A stretch of DNA of 64,000 bases, from NCBI GenBank assembly GCA_038225855.1, contig JBBRQU010000016.1, forward strand, positions 1 through 64,000, written 5' to 3'. This stretch comes from CAHJXF01 sp038225855. GTDB taxonomy: Bacteria; Pseudomonadota; Gammaproteobacteria; Burkholderiales; Burkholderiaceae_D. Position numbers and translations under genes: made by a program. Below are positions 63,442 through 64,000 of this stretch, one piece after another (the stretch's first letter is position 1; the number at the start of each line of letters is the position of its first letter). The notes beneath the pieces are model-generated. The model saw only the letters and a list, made by a program, of their open reading frames with translations, had not been told where the DNA came from and did no database searches.

Positions 63442-64000
63442 ATGAAGAGCCTGCCGACGATGGGTAGCGTGGCCGTCCTCTGTTTCGCAGTCGCGAACGT
63501 CGAAGCTCTCGACTCGCGCCGTATCCCGGCCAAGGCGCCGGTCCCATCGAACTCCTCGGGCGCGCCGCAACTTTCCGCGCAAACGCCGCCCGACGCCGCC
63601 GGACGCACCTTGCGGGTCGGCCCCTCGGTCGAGTACGCCACACCGAGTGCGGCCGCAGCGGTCGCACGGGACGGCGACACGATCGAGATCGCATCGGGCG
63701 ACTATCGCGGCGACGTCGCCGTGTGGAACGCCAGCCGCATCAGAATCGTCGGCGCGGACCCGCGCCCCCATCTCCATGCCGAGGGCCGCGATGCGCAAGG
63801 CAAGGGAATCTGGGTGGTGCGCGGAGACGATGTCACCATCGAGAATGTCGAGATGTCCGGGGCGCACGTGGCCGATCGAAACGGCGCCGCGATTCGCTCC
63901 GAGGGACGCAATCTGCTTTTGCGCAACGTCTTTCTGCACGACAACGAGAATGGCCTGATGAGCGGCGCCAAACCCACGAGCGAGATCGCCATCGAGCATT
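63442..64000 (+). CDS. Right-handed parallel beta-helix repeat protein, 3' truncated by window edge
   Basis: 186 residues are visible and the frame is still open at the window end. CTGGAG stands about 6 bases before the ATG. The N-terminus MKSLPTMGSVAVLCFAVANV looks like a weak signal peptide, followed by a Pro/Ser-rich linker. From RTLRVGPSVEYATPSAAAAV come repeats of the pectate-lyase/NosD-like kind: GDTIEIASGDYRGDV, IRIVGADPRP, VTIENVEMSGAHV, LLLRNVFLHDNENGLMSG. These proteins bind or cleave polysaccharides; no catalytic residues can be assigned yet. Confidence 0.75.
   Translation, partial: MKSLPTMGSVAVLCFAVANVEALDSRRIPAKAPVPSNSSGAPQLSAQTPPDAAGRTLRVGPSVEYATPSAAAAVARDGDTIEIASGDYRGDVAVWNASRIRIVGADPRPHLHAEGRDAQGKGIWVVRGDDVTIENVEMSGAHVADRNGAAIRSEGRNLLLRNVFLHDNENGLMSGAKPTSEIAIEH

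Noticed and set aside
63244..63999. Minus-strand frame opposite the beta-helix gene
   Set aside because: The plus strand gives repeated beta-helix motifs and a ribosome-binding site; the antisense frame shows nothing.

Overview
The window is high-GC, gene-dense bacterial chromosome. Gene content and order point to a betaproteobacterium, most likely in or near the Burkholderiales. The evidence is the argS/SPOR/dsbA/SDR block, the lpxL/dapF/DUF484/xerC block divergent from metK, an SAH riboswitch ahead of ahcY-holin-like-metF, the hemE and priA genes beside an atpIBEFHAGDC operon, and parAB-rsmG-mnmG. There is no rRNA, tRNA, CRISPR array, prophage or insertion sequence that I can see. Species cannot be named from this alone.

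Layout. 1-10.4 kb, mostly minus strand after a truncated hslU: a BtuF-like metal/cobalamin binding protein, an SDR, dsbA, a SPOR protein, argS, xerC, DUF484, dapF and two LpxL-type acyltransferases. 10.4-24.5 kb: metK behind a possible transcription attenuator, NnrU, a GNAT protein, lpxO, a large diguanylate cyclase on visibly AT-richer DNA, mnmH, then the SAH-riboswitch operon ahcY/holin-like/metF, followed by an HD-GYP plus GGDEF-EAL gene pair and 5-formyl-THF cyclo-ligase. 24.5-35.1 kb: a Slt70-like transglycosylase, an NDUFA9-like protein, GST, a CCA-adding enzyme with an eroded HD domain, a membrane/[2Fe-2S]/class III cyclase fusion, an NDUFAF7-like methyltransferase, a pteridine-reductase-like SDR, folB and ttcA.

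35.1-44.8 kb, minus strand: gluconokinase next to what looks like the remnant of a gluconate permease, the YhhQ preQ0 transporter, rep, a 59-residue proline-rich protein, csbD, priA and hemE, with tdk divergent from hemE. An AT-rich spacer with DnaA-box-like 9-mers lies between priA and hemE. 44.8-52.1 kb: the complete nine-gene ATP synthase operon with a good sigma70-type promoter. 52.3-58.1 kb: a stand-alone MshEN-repeat protein, then parB, parA, rsmG and mnmG. A perfect parS site lies just upstream of mnmG and a 15/16 parS inside it, so the chromosome partition locus is here and the origin is probably not far away. 58.3-63.1 kb: a LIV-type ABC transporter operon (livG-F-binding protein-H-M), with a 15-bp perfect hairpin after the binding-protein gene. 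The window ends inside a secreted beta-helix protein gene.

How the genes connect. MetK, AhcY and MetF form most of the activated-methyl cycle, and the riboswitch lets S-adenosylhomocysteine switch on its own removal. The cyclo-ligase, FolB, the FolM-like SDR and MetF touch folate supply. LpxO and two LpxL-type enzymes shape lipid A. Four c-di-GMP-related proteins (GGDEF, HD-GYP, GGDEF-EAL, MshEN) and one odd cyclase suggest rich nucleotide second-messenger signalling. The most unusual items are the redox-domain cyclase with altered catalytic residues, the four-repeat MshEN protein without an ATPase, the HD-GYP protein lacking the His of its HD pair, and the metK leader.
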